A DNA stretch of 64,000 nt from Saprospirales bacterium (GCA_016711045.1 JADJTT010000001.1:434001-498000); one strand, 5' to 3'. Numbered from the stretch's first letter, positions 28,859 to 38,689 are shown. Made by a program: numbers and translations. Notes: generated by a model not told the origin, from the sequence alone.

Positions 28859-29749
28859 TTAGTAGGCTTCCATGTCGTCTTTGTAGTAGGTTTCCATGAG
28901 CTTATAGTCGTTCCGGCGGGGCGGAAAAAGGATGCCGCTCCCAAATTTGCCGGTAAACTGCCAGGTCAATTCAAGTTGGCCGTTTCGTTCCTGCACCTCG
29001 ATCTTAATGCGGTGGTATTCGTAGTAGCCCTCCTCCAGCACTTCGTGGCTGAGGTGGGTAAATTCCCAGGTAAACTCGTTGTAATAGCTGGCGGAGGTAT
29101 CGATCCGTACATTGTATAGAATGGGGGTGCCTTTGCCTTTATACCAATGGTTGAGGAGGTAGTCGCCCACTGCCATGCGCACCTTGCGCACGGTGAGCTT
29201 ACGGCTGAGGCTATCGATACGGCCGCCGGTATAGACATCCCGCAGATTGTCAAAAGGAATGGGGATCACTCCGCCTCCCATGGCTTTGAGTTCGTTGCCC
29301 TGGGCCAGTATGCGGCCATCTTCCTGCCCGAAAATACGGATATTAAAAAGTCCTTTTCCGTTGCATCGGATCACAATCTCGGTATCGTCAACGGACAACT
29401 CGGAGAGCACCGACCAGGTTTCCAGCAATTTCTGGTGAAAAAGTTGCCGCCAGCGATGCGTTTTATTGAACTGGCGCTCCCAGGAATCCCAAGCGGCCTG
29501 TAGCGAATCGCAGCGGGAGTTGTCACCTGAAAATGTCAGAAACAACAATACCTTATCCTGCTGCACATCGATTCCATCTGTGCGGAAGGCCTGATCTAAT
29601 TCATTGGCTTCGAGCCAGCGTTGAAACTCCTGCTCCTGCGCTGCAAAAAAAGCGGAATCCTTCCGCAGGTCAACCTGAGCGGACAGGAGGCCGGGCCAGC
29701 CGGTGACCAGCATGAACAGCCAAAAACAACGGGGAAGCGCATTTTGCAT
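28859..29749 (-). CDS. Secreted protein of unknown function
   Basis: The 296-residue protein has a signal peptide ending LLSAQV and no further membrane segment. The mature part is rich in charged and aromatic residues (EFQRWLEANELDQAF; RWRQLFHQKLLETW) and beta-rich toward the C-terminus (YHRIKIEVQERNGQLELTWQF). No sorting domain is visible, so it is probably periplasmic. A cystine is possible between the two cysteines in SRCDSL and IRCNGK. I do not recognise a family. The next gene on the strand encodes a four-helix membrane protein. Confidence 0.6.
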   Translation of the reverse strand: MQNALPRCFWLFMLVTGWPGLLSAQVDLRKDSAFFAAQEQEFQRWLEANELDQAFRTDGIDVQQDKVLLFLTFSGDNSRCDSLQAAWDSWERQFNKTHRWRQLFHQKLLETWSVLSELSVDDTEIVIRCNGKGLFNIRIFGQEDGRILAQGNELKAMGGGVIPIPFDNLRDVYTGGRIDSLSRKLTVRKVRMAVGDYLLNHWYKGKGTPILYNVRIDTSASYYNEFTWEFTHLSHEVLEEGYYEYHRIKIEVQERNGQLELTWQFTGKFGSGILFPPRRNDYKLMETYYKDDMEAY

Positions 29750-29864
29750 AATCGGTTTTCAGAATAGATTTTCTTCACTGATTAAATGGTATTGGGGTAT
29801 GGGAGGTAGGATTAAACGAATGAAGAATGAAAAGTAGTACGAAGGGAGCAAAATTTTGGAGAAA

Positions 29865-30581
29865 TCACCGTCTCCCTTTCCCTCTCCCCGCTCCAAATCC
29901 ACCCCAGGGTCTGATCTCCTGTGCTGAAAATTCGCCCTTCCCCGTCATCTCGCCCATGAGTTTGATCTGCTCGCCGCGTTCGAGCAAAACGGAAGGAGGC
30001 ATAAAGGCGCTTTCGTGGTGGACCGTCCACAATTTACCCTGAAAATCTTTAAGCTGAATAGTGCCCATTCCCACCTCTTCAATCTGGCCCGACAGGTAGC
30101 CATCTTCGGGCATCGACCAAAGTTGAACCTTTTTCTCCTGCACGCTTTCATACAGGCTCACGTTGAGCGCGAAGGCGTGCTCCAGGCGCTGGGCGCCGCC
30201 TGCGATAAAAAAGAGCGTACCCAGCAAGATACTCAGCGCGGCGCTGTAGCCCACCAATTTGGCAGTGGTGAATTTGTACCCTTTGGGAGAATACTGGATA
30301 CTGTAGATCGCGACGATCAGGAAGATGATCAGCATGATGATCCAGAAGAAGGGCAACAACCCCAGGAACAGCTCCAGCCGGGAGTGCGCCAGGTGGCTCA
30401 CCACGCTAAAGTCGGTTTGCTGCACTGCAAAAAGGATCACCGAAAAGGCCAATGCGCCCAGGAGCACAGCAAGGAGGAAAGCACCCAGCAGGAGGCTGTT
30501 TTTCAGCGTAAACCTCCACCGCGGTACAGGTTTTATTTCCTGTTCCTTGATCGCTTGGATGAGTTTTTCAGAAGGTTTCAT
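29865..30581 (-). CDS. Membrane protein downstream of ECF sigma factor, possible anti-sigma partner
   Basis: This encodes 238 residues: a cytoplasmic N-terminus (1-25, MKPSEKLIQAIKEQEIKPVPRW), three hydrophobic helices (about 28-55, 72-95 and 110-130) and a soluble C-terminal domain (140-238). The latter contains SGQIEEVGMGTIQLKDFQGKLW and ends in a Gly/Arg tail. It begins 16 bp after the sigma-factor stop, so they share a transcript. Genes in this place often encode anti-sigma factors, but no zinc anti-sigma motif (HxxxCxxC) is visible, so the role is inferred from position only. The N-terminal segment would be the sigma-binding part. Confidence 0.6.
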   Translation of the reverse strand: MKPSEKLIQAIKEQEIKPVPRWRFTLKNSLLLGAFLLAVLLGALAFSVILFAVQQTDFSVVSHLAHSRLELFLGLLPFFWIIMLIIFLIVAIYSIQYSPKGYKFTTAKLVGYSAALSILLGTLFFIAGGAQRLEHAFALNVSLYESVQEKKVQLWSMPEDGYLSGQIEEVGMGTIQLKDFQGKLWTVHHESAFMPPSVLLERGEQIKLMGEMTGKGEFSAQEIRPWGGFGAGRGKGRR

Positions 30582-30597
30582 ATAGGCGATTTTTCAG

Positions 30598-31176
30598 CTA
30601 AAAGGCAATTGGATATTGTTCGGAAAGTTTCCGGAAGGCTTTCTTGGCCCGGTTAATCCGGGTGGCTACCGTGCCTTCGGGAATCTTCAAAATATCGGAA
30701 ATTTCTTCGTAACTCATATCTTCCAAAAACTTCAGCACCATGACCTCTTTGTAGAGCAATGGCAGCTTTTCGAGCAACTCGTGCGTAAGCCGGTCTTTCT
30801 CTTCCAGGACATCTGTGTCCAAAAAAGATTCGTCCGGCAGGTCGGCAAACCGCTGCTCGTCAAAGGTGTCTTTTTGATCTTTTCCGAAGGATTTTTTCTT
30901 GCGAATACAAGAGACTACCTGGTTGTGGACGATTCGGTAAAGCCAGCTGGATAACTTCAGGCTTTGGTCAAAGGCATACAGGTTTTTCCAGATATTGATG
31001 AAGGCTTCCTGAAGCACGTCTTCTGCCTCTTCCTCTACCCCAAGGCGTTTTATGTAGCGCAGCAATTGTTCTTCATACCGGTCGTACAAGCACGAAAAGT
31101 AATCAACTTCCTGCAGCGATTTGCGGATGAGCTCCTGGTCGCTCAGCTGCTTGCATATTTCCTTGGTTGGATACAT
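30598..31176 (-). CDS. ECF-type RNA polymerase sigma factor
   Basis: The 192-residue protein has sigma region 2 (YDRYEEQLLRYIKRL, then DVLQEAFINIWKNLYAF and SSWLYRIVHNQVV, for -10 binding). An acidic linker follows, then region 4 (MSYEEISDILKIPEGTVATRINRAKKAF, a helix-turn-helix for -35 binding). The start at 31176 (MYPTKEI) is preferred over one 51 bp upstream, whose leader would be hydrophobic and atypical. It is followed closely by a membrane protein that could restrain it. Such pairs respond to envelope or oxidative signals; the signal is unknown here. Confidence 0.9.
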   Translation of the reverse strand: MYPTKEICKQLSDQELIRKSLQEVDYFSCLYDRYEEQLLRYIKRLGVEEEAEDVLQEAFINIWKNLYAFDQSLKLSSWLYRIVHNQVVSCIRKKKSFGKDQKDTFDEQRFADLPDESFLDTDVLEEKDRLTHELLEKLPLLYKEVMVLKFLEDMSYEEISDILKIPEGTVATRINRAKKAFRKLSEQYPIAF

Positions 31177-31211
31177 AAAAAATGATCCGCGTTTGTAGCT
31201 GAAAGATAGAT

Positions 31212-31256
31212 AAAAAAAGGGACGCAAGGCCCCCGTCCATTGGGCTTTTGCGTCCC
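31212..31256 (-). terminator. Terminator of the DUF2202 gene
   Basis: On the minus strand, a stem built on AGGGACGCAA and TTGCGTCCCT is followed by seven T residues. It sits between the DUF2202 gene and the sigma-factor gene, so the two are separate transcripts. Confidence 0.75.
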
Positions 31257-31280
31257 TGTTGATATTAGAAAGAAATTGCT

Positions 31281-32258
31281 TTAATTTCCGTAGGGGCAGT
31301 TGCCTCCATTGCCGCCGCCGGGGCCGTTACCGCCAGGACCATTGCCGCCGCCAGGACCATTGCCGCCCGTGTTGCCGTAAGGACAGTTGCCCCCATTGCC
31401 GCCACCAGGACCATTCCCGCCACCGTTGCCATTGGGACAGATGCCGCCGTTACCACCGCCCGGGCCATTTCCTCCACCGGTACCATTATAAGGACACGGA
31501 CTGCAAACGCCTCCGCCTCTTTCCCATGGGGTAGTAATGATCTCATTAAAATATGCTTCCGTAATAAACTGTACTTCGTATGTTACATCGAAGTTTTGCA
31601 GGTTGCGGTTGAACGCCCGCATGTGGTTGCGCGAACCTTTCATCAGTTGTTCAAAAACAGCCACGATATCTTCGTTATCGATTTCCGGGTCATTCTCCAG
31701 CAGTTCCAACAAGTCTGCGATATCCAGGTCTTCAATCGTAGCTCCCACGACCAAGGCTCCTTCCAAACTGGCAGCGCCCAGCGTCATTAGATCATCGTAT
31801 AAACCCTGCAATTCGGTACTTTGGAAAACGCCTGCTTCATTGTCGCCGATTGGGTCGGCAATATCATATTTTGTCAACAGGCATCCCACCATATCCATGT
31901 GCCGTTGTTCGGCTTTTGCGATATTGGCGAATATCTTGGCATTCCACTGGTCGAACATAGCCAGGTACACATCACGGGCCAGTTTTTCTTCTTCCCGCAT
32001 ATGGATAAGTGCATCTGTTTCTGCCCCGGAAGGCGCTATATAGTCAAATGTTTCTGTCAGGCAGGTACACAAGTCGACAAGCATTGCCCCGCCGCCTGTT
32101 TCGGCGACAACTCCGGCGCTATTGACTGTGGCCGTTGCCAGGTCTAGCCCTTCGGCTTTATCAATCGTATTGAGATCGGTTTCACACTGAGTAAAGAAAA
32201 TGGTAAAACCTGTGAATAGAATCGCGGCGCTGAGCCATCCTAAGAATTGATTTTTCAT
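31281..32258 (-). CDS. DUF2202 (ferritin-like) lipoprotein with Gly/Asn-rich tail
   Basis: From MKNQFLGWL (32258) the protein is 325 residues with a lipobox ending FTQCE. Residues about 75-240 form a DUF2202 domain, a four-helix ferritin-like fold: EEEKLARDVYLAMFDQW supplies glutamates and EQRHMDMVGCLL a Glu-x-x-His, suggesting a metal site. Then comes a low-complexity tail with repeated GNGPGGGNGG units and the motif CPYGN or CPNGN four times. The tail's cysteines could form cross-links or bind metal. The role of DUF2202 proteins is not established. It has its own terminator and lies upstream of the sigma gene. Confidence 0.8.
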   Translation of the reverse strand: MKNQFLGWLSAAILFTGFTIFFTQCETDLNTIDKAEGLDLATATVNSAGVVAETGGGAMLVDLCTCLTETFDYIAPSGAETDALIHMREEEKLARDVYLAMFDQWNAKIFANIAKAEQRHMDMVGCLLTKYDIADPIGDNEAGVFQSTELQGLYDDLMTLGAASLEGALVVGATIEDLDIADLLELLENDPEIDNEDIVAVFEQLMKGSRNHMRAFNRNLQNFDVTYEVQFITEAYFNEIITTPWERGGGVCSPCPYNGTGGGNGPGGGNGGICPNGNGGGNGPGGGNGGNCPYGNTGGNGPGGGNGPGGNGPGGGNGGNCPYGN

Positions 32259-32449
32259 GACTGCTTGTTTGTAGTAAAGGTTAAATGAGTTTCTTTTCAA
32301 CCTGTACTACGCAGCGACTTTCCGTTTCTTTCAGTTTTTGGAAAAAAAATTAAAAAATAGTAATAGCGGAAAGATCGTTTTCATTCGGATAATTTAAGAC
32401 AAAACCCTCAAAGCCTTATAACTTTAGTCCCCACATAAAAATCCTTTCC

Positions 32450-35400
32450 ATGAAAAAAATAGGCTTTCTCCTGCTTCTTCTTTGGACCGTAATCTCTCTC
32501 CGAGCCCAAATAACCGTCTCCCCCGAAAAACCGGGCCTCACCGATCTCGTCACCGTTACCTTCGATGCCACGCAGGGCAACGGAGGACTCACTGATTGTG
32601 CGTGCGACATTTATGCGCATACCGGCCTGATCACCAGTAAAAGCTCAAGCCCGGGAGACTGGCAATATGTGCCTGCCAGCTGGGGAGAAAATAAACCTGC
32701 TCTGTTGCTGAAGTCCGTCGGCGGAAATCGCTACCAACTCCAATTCCGAATAAAAGAACTCTACCAACCCGGCGACGAGGAGGTTCTCGCATTGGCCTTC
32801 GTCTTCCGAAATGAAGATGGCTCCAGCGTAGGCAAAGCCGCTGGCGATAAGGATATTTTCTACTTTTTCGGCGAAGCGCCCGCTTTTGAATCCCGCGATC
32901 CCAATACGCTCGAGGTAAGCCTCACACCTCTTCCCGACTGGGCAAAAGACGCCACCATTTACGAAGTAAACGTACGGCAATATACCAAAGAAGGTACCTT
33001 CAACGCCTTTGCAAAACACCTCCCCCGCCTGCGGGAAATGGGGGTCGACATCCTCTGGTTCATGCCCCTCCAACCCATCGGCGTGAAAGGGCGAAAAGGC
33101 ACCCTGGGCTCCTACTACTCGATCAGCAACTACACCGCCACTAACCCGGAATTCGGCACGTTGGAAGACTTCAAAAAACTCGTCGACCAATGTCATGACC
33201 TCGGCTTCAAGGTCGTGCTGGATTGGGTAGCCAACCACACTTCCCGAGACCACGCATGGACCACCCAACACCCCGGCTGGTACAACCACGAAGCGGATGG
33301 CAGTATCGTAGCACCCAGCGGTTGGACCGATGTAGCCGACCTCAACTACGACAACCTCGATATGCGCCGGGCTATGATCGACGCCATGGGCTTCTGGCTG
33401 CGGGAAGTAGATCTCGACGGGTTCCGCTGCGACGTGGCCGGCAGTGTGCCCGTCGATTTCTGGAATGAGGCGCGCAAAAATCTCGAGACCATCAAGCCTA
33501 TCTGGATGCTCGCCGAAGACGAAAGTCAACCCTGGCTGATGAACGAAGCGTTCAACGCCAACTACGGCTGGTCGTTCCACCACACCATGAATGATATCGC
33601 AAAAGGGAACAAATCTGCCGAAGCCGTCTTTGATTATTTCGAAAAGGTCGATCAAACCTACCCGAAGGGCGCATACCCCATGCAATTCATCACCAACCAC
33701 GATGAAAACAGCTGGAACGGAACCATCTCCGAACGCCTTGGGGAAGGACACAAAGCCTTTGCGACCCTCTCCTTCACCGTACCCGGAATTCCGCTCATCT
33801 ACTCCGGACAGGAAGCGGGCAACAAGAAACGCCTGGAGTTTTTCGAAAAAGATCCCATCGATTGGTCCGACCTGTCACTCGTCGATTTTTATACGAAACT
33901 TACCCAGCTAAAAGCCGAAAATCCCGCGCTCTGGAATGGAGAAGCCGGCGGATGGATACAGTCCATCGAAAACAACCAACCCGCTTCGGTAGTCACATTC
34001 AAGCGAAAGATGGGGAACAATGAGGTTGTGGTGATGATCAATCTATCCGATTCACTTCGACGGACGACCCTGAATTTGAAAAGTCCACCCAGCTTATACC
34101 GGGAACATTTTTCCGGCCAACGTTTCACACTCCAATACGGATCCGAAATCGTCCTGGCGCCCTGGGATTACCTGGTGTTTATTTATGAAAAGCAAAACCC
34201 CCTTCCCACCCGCGTCTTCCAATCCGTGGAAAAACGTCCAAACGGGATTGTGGTAAAAACAACAGACGTTGACATTTATCTCACCCCCTATTCCACCAGC
34301 ACGCTGGAAGCGGAGTTTGTCGCCAAAGGGACGACCAATCCGCCGTCCTACGCGATAGCGGGCCTTCCGGCCACCGTGAACGCCACCCTACGCGAAACCA
34401 GCGACCTGGTCGAATACGCCACCGACGGGATTTTGGTGCGCATCGTCAAAAAACCGTTTGAAATTTCCTATTTCTATAAAGACCGTCCGTTATTTTCAGC
34501 AGAAGCGGGGTATTTCAATTTCGGATACGAAAAGGGATTCCGCTTCAAACTTGAAAAAGGAGAAAAAATCATGGGCGGCGGCGAACGGGTACTCGGTATG
34601 GACCGCCGGGGCAACCGGCTCCAACTCTACAACAAACCCAGTTATGGCTACGAAACCCATTCCGATTTAATGTACTATTCCCTCCCGATCGCCATTTCAT
34701 CGAAAAAATACATGGTCGTCTTCGACAACGGCGCCAATGGCTACCTGGATCTGGGGGCCACCAAAAGCGATGTGCTCCAATTCGGGGCCGTCGGTGGACG
34801 AATGAGCTATCTGGTTGTAGGTGCGAACAAATGGCCTGAGCTCGCGATGAATTACACCTCCCTTACCGGACGGCAACCCATGCCACCCCGCTGGGTGATG
34901 GGTAATATCGCTTCCCGGATGGGTTACCATTCACAAAAACAGGTAGAAGCCGTAGTCGACAAATACCTGGAAGACGACATCCCCCTCGACGGTATCGTGC
35001 TCGACATCTACTGGTTTGGGGCCGACCTGAAAGGGCACCTCGGGAACCTGGAATGGAACCTGGACTCATTCCCCCAACCGGAGAAAATGATGGCCGGTTT
35101 CAAGGAAAAAGGAGTTAACACGGTGCTGGTCACCGAGCCTTTTATCATCAAAAACACCCTGAAATACCAAGAGGTCATCGACAAGAGACTTGTAGGCCTA
35201 GATGCCTCCGGCAAACCCTACCACTATGATTTTTACTTCGGCAACACCACCCTGCTCGATATTTTTAAACCGGAAACACAAGACTGGTTTTGGAATATTT
35301 ATAAAAAGCATACCCTTGAAGGTGTTGGGGGTTGGTGGGGCGATTTGGGCGAGCCCGAAGTACATCCAGCCGATCTCCTCCACGTGAATGGGCGGGGTGA

Positions 35401-36517
35401 GGACGTCCACAATTTGTACGGGCATATTTGGGCAAAGACCTTGGCTGACGGTTATGCCAAAGATTTTCCCAACCAGCGTCCGCTGATCCTGATGCGGGCC
35501 GGCTTCGCAGGCTCGCAACGCTACGGTATGGTGCCCTGGTCTGGCGATGTGAACCGCACCTGGGGCGGGCTAAAGCCGCAAGTGGAGATCGCCTTATCGA
35601 TGGGCCTCCAGGGCCTGGGCTACATGCACTCCGACCTGGGGGGCTTCGCCGGCGACTACAAAGACGCCGAACTGTATACCCGCTGGCTCCAATACGGCGC
35701 CTTCCAACCCATTTTCCGGACACACGGGCAAGAAGAGGTGCCTGCAGAACCCATCTTTTGGGATGAGGCCACGAAAGACATCGTGCGCCGCTATATCAAA
35801 CTGCGCTATGCGCTGCTGCCCTACAACTATACCCTTCTTTACGAAAACGCCACCAAAGGCCTGCCGATGATGCGCCCGCTTTTTTACGCCAACGACAATG
35901 CAGATCTGCTGGACAATACCACCGCATACCTCTGGGGCAACAACTTCCTGGTGAGCCCGGTGGTAGAAAAAGGCGCGACCAGCCAGAAGATTTTTCTGAC
36001 CAAAAACGCCCGCTGGTTCAACTACTGGACCGGGGAGGTCTACGATGGAGGAAAGGAGATCGAGGTGCCCGTAGACATCGACAATATCCCCGTTTTTGTG
36101 AAAGCAGGGTCTTTTATTCCAATGGTGCCTGAGATGCAAAGCACGAAAGATTACAGTACTTCCAACCTCATTCTTCACTACTACCACGACGCCACGGTGA
36201 GTCACGGCGAGGGGTATATGTATGAAGACGACGGAGAAACGAAGGATGCTTATCAGAAGGGGGAATATGAGTTGGTGAAGTTTAATGCCGATCAGGACAA
36301 CGGGAAACTTTGGATTTCAATCCTTTCGGAAGGGGGCGAATACAAAGGCAAGCCCGCAGCGCGGGAGATTCAGCTCGTGGTGCACAATGTCCCGAAAATG
36401 TCTCGCAAGGTAAAAGGGAATAATAGACGGGAGGTAAGCTGGAACGAAAAGGAAAAAACGCTTACCCTGTTTTTAGATTTTCGCCAAAAGGCAATGGTAT
36501 CCGTGCCCCTGAAATAA
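32450..36517 (+). CDS. GH13-GH31 fusion: alpha-amylase and alpha-glucosidase in one secreted protein
   Basis: The 1355-residue protein has a signal peptide ending SLRAQ and an N-terminal beta domain (20-150). The GH13 barrel (about 160-490) follows, with region-I Asp258 (DWVANH), nucleophile Asp328 (DGFRCD), acid/base Glu356 (LAEDES) and His-Asp 417-418 (ITNHDEN). An all-beta stretch leads to a GH31 enzyme (about 590-1355). This includes the galactose-mutarotase-like N-domain, nucleophile Asp965 in GGWWGDLGEPE and acid/base Asp1033 in WSGDVNRTW. All catalytic residues are present in both halves. Together they could cut alpha-glucans and release glucose. No T9SS domain is seen, so a periplasmic location is likely. 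It shares a terminator with the convergent peptidase gene. Confidence 0.93.
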   Translation: MKKIGFLLLLLWTVISLRAQITVSPEKPGLTDLVTVTFDATQGNGGLTDCACDIYAHTGLITSKSSSPGDWQYVPASWGENKPALLLKSVGGNRYQLQFRIKELYQPGDEEVLALAFVFRNEDGSSVGKAAGDKDIFYFFGEAPAFESRDPNTLEVSLTPLPDWAKDATIYEVNVRQYTKEGTFNAFAKHLPRLREMGVDILWFMPLQPIGVKGRKGTLGSYYSISNYTATNPEFGTLEDFKKLVDQCHDLGFKVVLDWVANHTSRDHAWTTQHPGWYNHEADGSIVAPSGWTDVADLNYDNLDMRRAMIDAMGFWLREVDLDGFRCDVAGSVPVDFWNEARKNLETIKPIWMLAEDESQPWLMNEAFNANYGWSFHHTMNDIAKGNKSAEAVFDYFEKVDQTYPKGAYPMQFITNHDENSWNGTISERLGEGHKAFATLSFTVPGIPLIYSGQEAGNKKRLEFFEKDPIDWSDLSLVDFYTKLTQLKAENPALWNGEAGGWIQSIENNQPASVVTFKRKMGNNEVVVMINLSDSLRRTTLNLKSPPSLYREHFSGQRFTLQYGSEIVLAPWDYLVFIYEKQNPLPTRVFQSVEKRPNGIVVKTTDVDIYLTPYSTSTLEAEFVAKGTTNPPSYAIAGLPATVNATLRETSDLVEYATDGILVRIVKKPFEISYFYKDRPLFSAEAGYFNFGYEKGFRFKLEKGEKIMGGGERVLGMDRRGNRLQLYNKPSYGYETHSDLMYYSLPIAISSKKYMVVFDNGANGYLDLGATKSDVLQFGAVGGRMSYLVVGANKWPELAMNYTSLTGRQPMPPRWVMGNIASRMGYHSQKQVEAVVDKYLEDDIPLDGIVLDIYWFGADLKGHLGNLEWNLDSFPQPEKMMAGFKEKGVNTVLVTEPFIIKNTLKYQEVIDKRLVGLDASGKPYHYDFYFGNTTLLDIFKPETQDWFWNIYKKHTLEGVGGWWGDLGEPEVHPADLLHVNGRGEDVHNLYGHIWAKTLADGYAKDFPNQRPLILMRAGFAGSQRYGMVPWSGDVNRTWGGLKPQVEIALSMGLQGLGYMHSDLGGFAGDYKDAELYTRWLQYGAFQPIFRTHGQEEVPAEPIFWDEATKDIVRRYIKLRYALLPYNYTLLYENATKGLPMMRPLFYANDNADLLDNTTAYLWGNNFLVSPVVEKGATSQKIFLTKNARWFNYWTGEVYDGGKEIEVPVDIDNIPVFVKAGSFIPMVPEMQSTKDYSTSNLILHYYHDATVSHGEGYMYEDDGETKDAYQKGEYELVKFNADQDNGKLWISILSEGGEYKGKPAAREIQLVVHNVPKMSRKVKGNNRREVSWNEKEKTLTLFLDFRQKAMVSVPLK

Positions 36518-36522
36518 AAAAA

Positions 36523-36564
36523 TTAACCGCGACGACGTGGCGTCTGCCGCGTCGTCGCGGTTAA
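36523..36564. terminator. 18-bp stem terminator shared by convergent genes
   Basis: Arms 36523-36540 and 36547-36564 pair with one G-U, around a 6-nt loop, with T/A runs at both sides. The stem is very GC-rich (CCGCGACGACG). Confidence 0.8.
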
Positions 36565-36571
36565 AATAAAA

Positions 36572-38689
36572 TTAATTCAAGCCCCGCTTCTCCAATAGCG
36601 GCTCAATGCTGGGCTCTTTTCCTCTGAATTTCTTGTATAATTCCATCGAATCATCGGTCCCCCCGGAGGCGAGGATGTATTGCTTGTACTTCCGGGCCAG
36701 CGTCTGGTCATAGACATTGCCTGCCTCTTCGAATGCGCGGAAGGCGTCGGCGTCGAGTACTTCCGACCAGATGTAGCTGTAATAGCCGGCAGAATATCCG
36801 CCACTGAAAATGTGGTTAAAGTAGGTGCTGCGGTAGCGGGATACGATCTCGGGGATCAGCCCCAGTTCATCCAGTTTTTCTTTTTCAAAAGCGGCGGCAT
36901 CTTTTTCTTCCGGCTGGGTGAGCGTATGCCAGTACATATCGAGGTAGGATGCCGCGAGGTATTCCACAGTGGCAAACCCCTGATTGAATTTGCTGGCATT
37001 GCGGATCTTTTGGATGAGTGCATCCGGAATAGCTTCGCCGGTTTCGTAATGAAAAGCGTACTTCTTCAGCACATCCGGGTGCATGCACCAGTTTTCCATT
37101 ACCTGAGAAGGAAACTCCACAAAGTCGGTCGGAGTAGACGTGCCGGAGAGCGACGGGTAGGTACAATCCGAAAGCATCCCGTGTAGGGCATGTCCAAACT
37201 CATGGAAGAGCGTATTTACATCGTCAAGACTCAGAAGGGCCGGCTTATCGCCAGTGGGTTTGGCAAAGTTACCCACGTTGTAGATCACCGGGTGGATAAA
37301 CTCCCCATTTTGTTTCATCTGCTTGACGAACACATCCATCCAGGCGCCCCCCTGCTTGCTGTCGCGCGGGAAATAGTCGGTATAGAGAATGGCTACGTGG
37401 TTGCCTTCGAGGTCTTTCACTTCAAAGGTCTTCACGTCCGGATGGTATTTGGGAATGTCGGTCCGCTCTTCAAAGGTGATGCCGAAGAGATCGGAAGACA
37501 GGTCGAACACGCCTTTGATCACACTCTCCACCTGGAAGTAGGGGCGCAATTCGTCTTCATTCAGGTCGTATTTAGCTTTTTTAACTTGCTCGGCGTAATA
37601 CCACCAATCCCAGGATTCCAGTTTAAAGTTGCCGCCTTCGGCGTCGATCATTTTCTGCATATCGGCGCGTTCGCCCTTGGCCACATTCAGCGCGGGAGTC
37701 CAGAGTTTGTTGAGGAGTTCGAAAACGCGATCGGGCGTTTTGGCCATATTCTCCTCCAGTACGTAGTGGGCGTGGGTAGGATAGCCCAGGAGATTGGCCC
37801 GTTGTACCCGAAGGGATGCTATGCGGGAAAGGATCTTCTTGTTATCGAGCTCATCGTTATTGTCGCCTTTCATGATGTAGCCCTTGTACAGTTTTTCGCG
37901 CAGATCACGGCGGGAACTATAGGTAAGGAAAGGATACATGCTGGGGCGTTGGATGGTGTAAACCCATTTTCCTTCGTAGCCCTTGGCCTTTGCATCTTCC
38001 GCACCCATAGCCAGCACGCTTTCCGGCAGCCCGGCGAGCTCTTCTTCGGTCGACAGCACAATTTCAAATTTGTTGGTTTCCTTCAATACGTTTTCCCCAA
38101 ACTGTACGGAAAGTATAGCTAGTTCCTCGTTGATCTTGCGGAAGGCTTCCTGGTCTGCTCCGCTGAGGTTAGCTCCGCCACGTACAAATTTGTCGTAGTG
38201 TTTTTTCAATAATTGAGCTTGCTCCGTATTGAGCCCCAATTGATCTTTTTGGTCGTAAACTACCTTGACCCGCTGAAACAGCGCCGGGTTGAGGTTAATG
38301 TCGTCGCGATGAGCCGACAACATCGGTGACACCTGCTTGTCGATCTCTTGCAGGGCATCGTTCGTCATAGCGCCTGTCATGGCGAAGAAGACATTGGACA
38401 CTTTGCGCACCAGGCCCCCGCTGTATTCCAGAGCCTCCACCGTATTGGCAAAAGTAGGTGCATCCGGCTGGTTGATGATGGCATCTACTTCGGCCTTTTG
38501 TGCTGCAAAAGCTTCCTGAAAAGCAGGAATGAAGTGTTCTTGCTTGATCAGGTCGAAAGGCGGCGTACCAAAAGGTGTGTCCCAATCCATCACCAGTGGA
38601 TTAGTGGTTTGGTCGGTCGTTTCTTCAGTCGGGTTGCATGCAATCATGAGCGTAAAAAGTGGGAGGATTAACAATATGTACTTTCTCAT
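36572..38689 (-). CDS. M3 family metallopeptidase (Dcp/oligopeptidase A-like), lipoprotein
   Basis: The 705-residue protein has a lipoprotein signal (LMIACNP, Cys18). The zinc site HEFGHALHG is at 496-502 (HExxH at 496-500), with a third ligand probably Glu525 in FVEFPSQV, all standard for the thimet/M3 family. The length and the GTPPFDLIKQEHFIPAFQEA start fit peptidyl-dipeptidase Dcp, which trims dipeptides from peptide C-termini. A lipid anchor places it in the periplasm or at the inner face of the outer membrane. It converges with the GH13-GH31 gene and is divergent from an M1 peptidase gene, which suggests a local peptide-use role. Confidence 0.93.
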   Translation of the reverse strand: MRKYILLILPLFTLMIACNPTEETTDQTTNPLVMDWDTPFGTPPFDLIKQEHFIPAFQEAFAAQKAEVDAIINQPDAPTFANTVEALEYSGGLVRKVSNVFFAMTGAMTNDALQEIDKQVSPMLSAHRDDINLNPALFQRVKVVYDQKDQLGLNTEQAQLLKKHYDKFVRGGANLSGADQEAFRKINEELAILSVQFGENVLKETNKFEIVLSTEEELAGLPESVLAMGAEDAKAKGYEGKWVYTIQRPSMYPFLTYSSRRDLREKLYKGYIMKGDNNDELDNKKILSRIASLRVQRANLLGYPTHAHYVLEENMAKTPDRVFELLNKLWTPALNVAKGERADMQKMIDAEGGNFKLESWDWWYYAEQVKKAKYDLNEDELRPYFQVESVIKGVFDLSSDLFGITFEERTDIPKYHPDVKTFEVKDLEGNHVAILYTDYFPRDSKQGGAWMDVFVKQMKQNGEFIHPVIYNVGNFAKPTGDKPALLSLDDVNTLFHEFGHALHGMLSDCTYPSLSGTSTPTDFVEFPSQVMENWCMHPDVLKKYAFHYETGEAIPDALIQKIRNASKFNQGFATVEYLAASYLDMYWHTLTQPEEKDAAAFEKEKLDELGLIPEIVSRYRSTYFNHIFSGGYSAGYYSYIWSEVLDADAFRAFEEAGNVYDQTLARKYKQYILASGGTDDSMELYKKFRGKEPSIEPLLEKRGLN

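Noticed and set aside
31259..31546. Open frames on both strands over the Gly-rich DUF2202 tail
   Set aside because: They are products of the tandem repeat in the coding sequence of the DUF2202 gene.
37190..38122. 310-codon plus-strand frame opposite the M3 peptidase gene
   Set aside because: It is antisense to conserved peptidase sequence and has no start signal.
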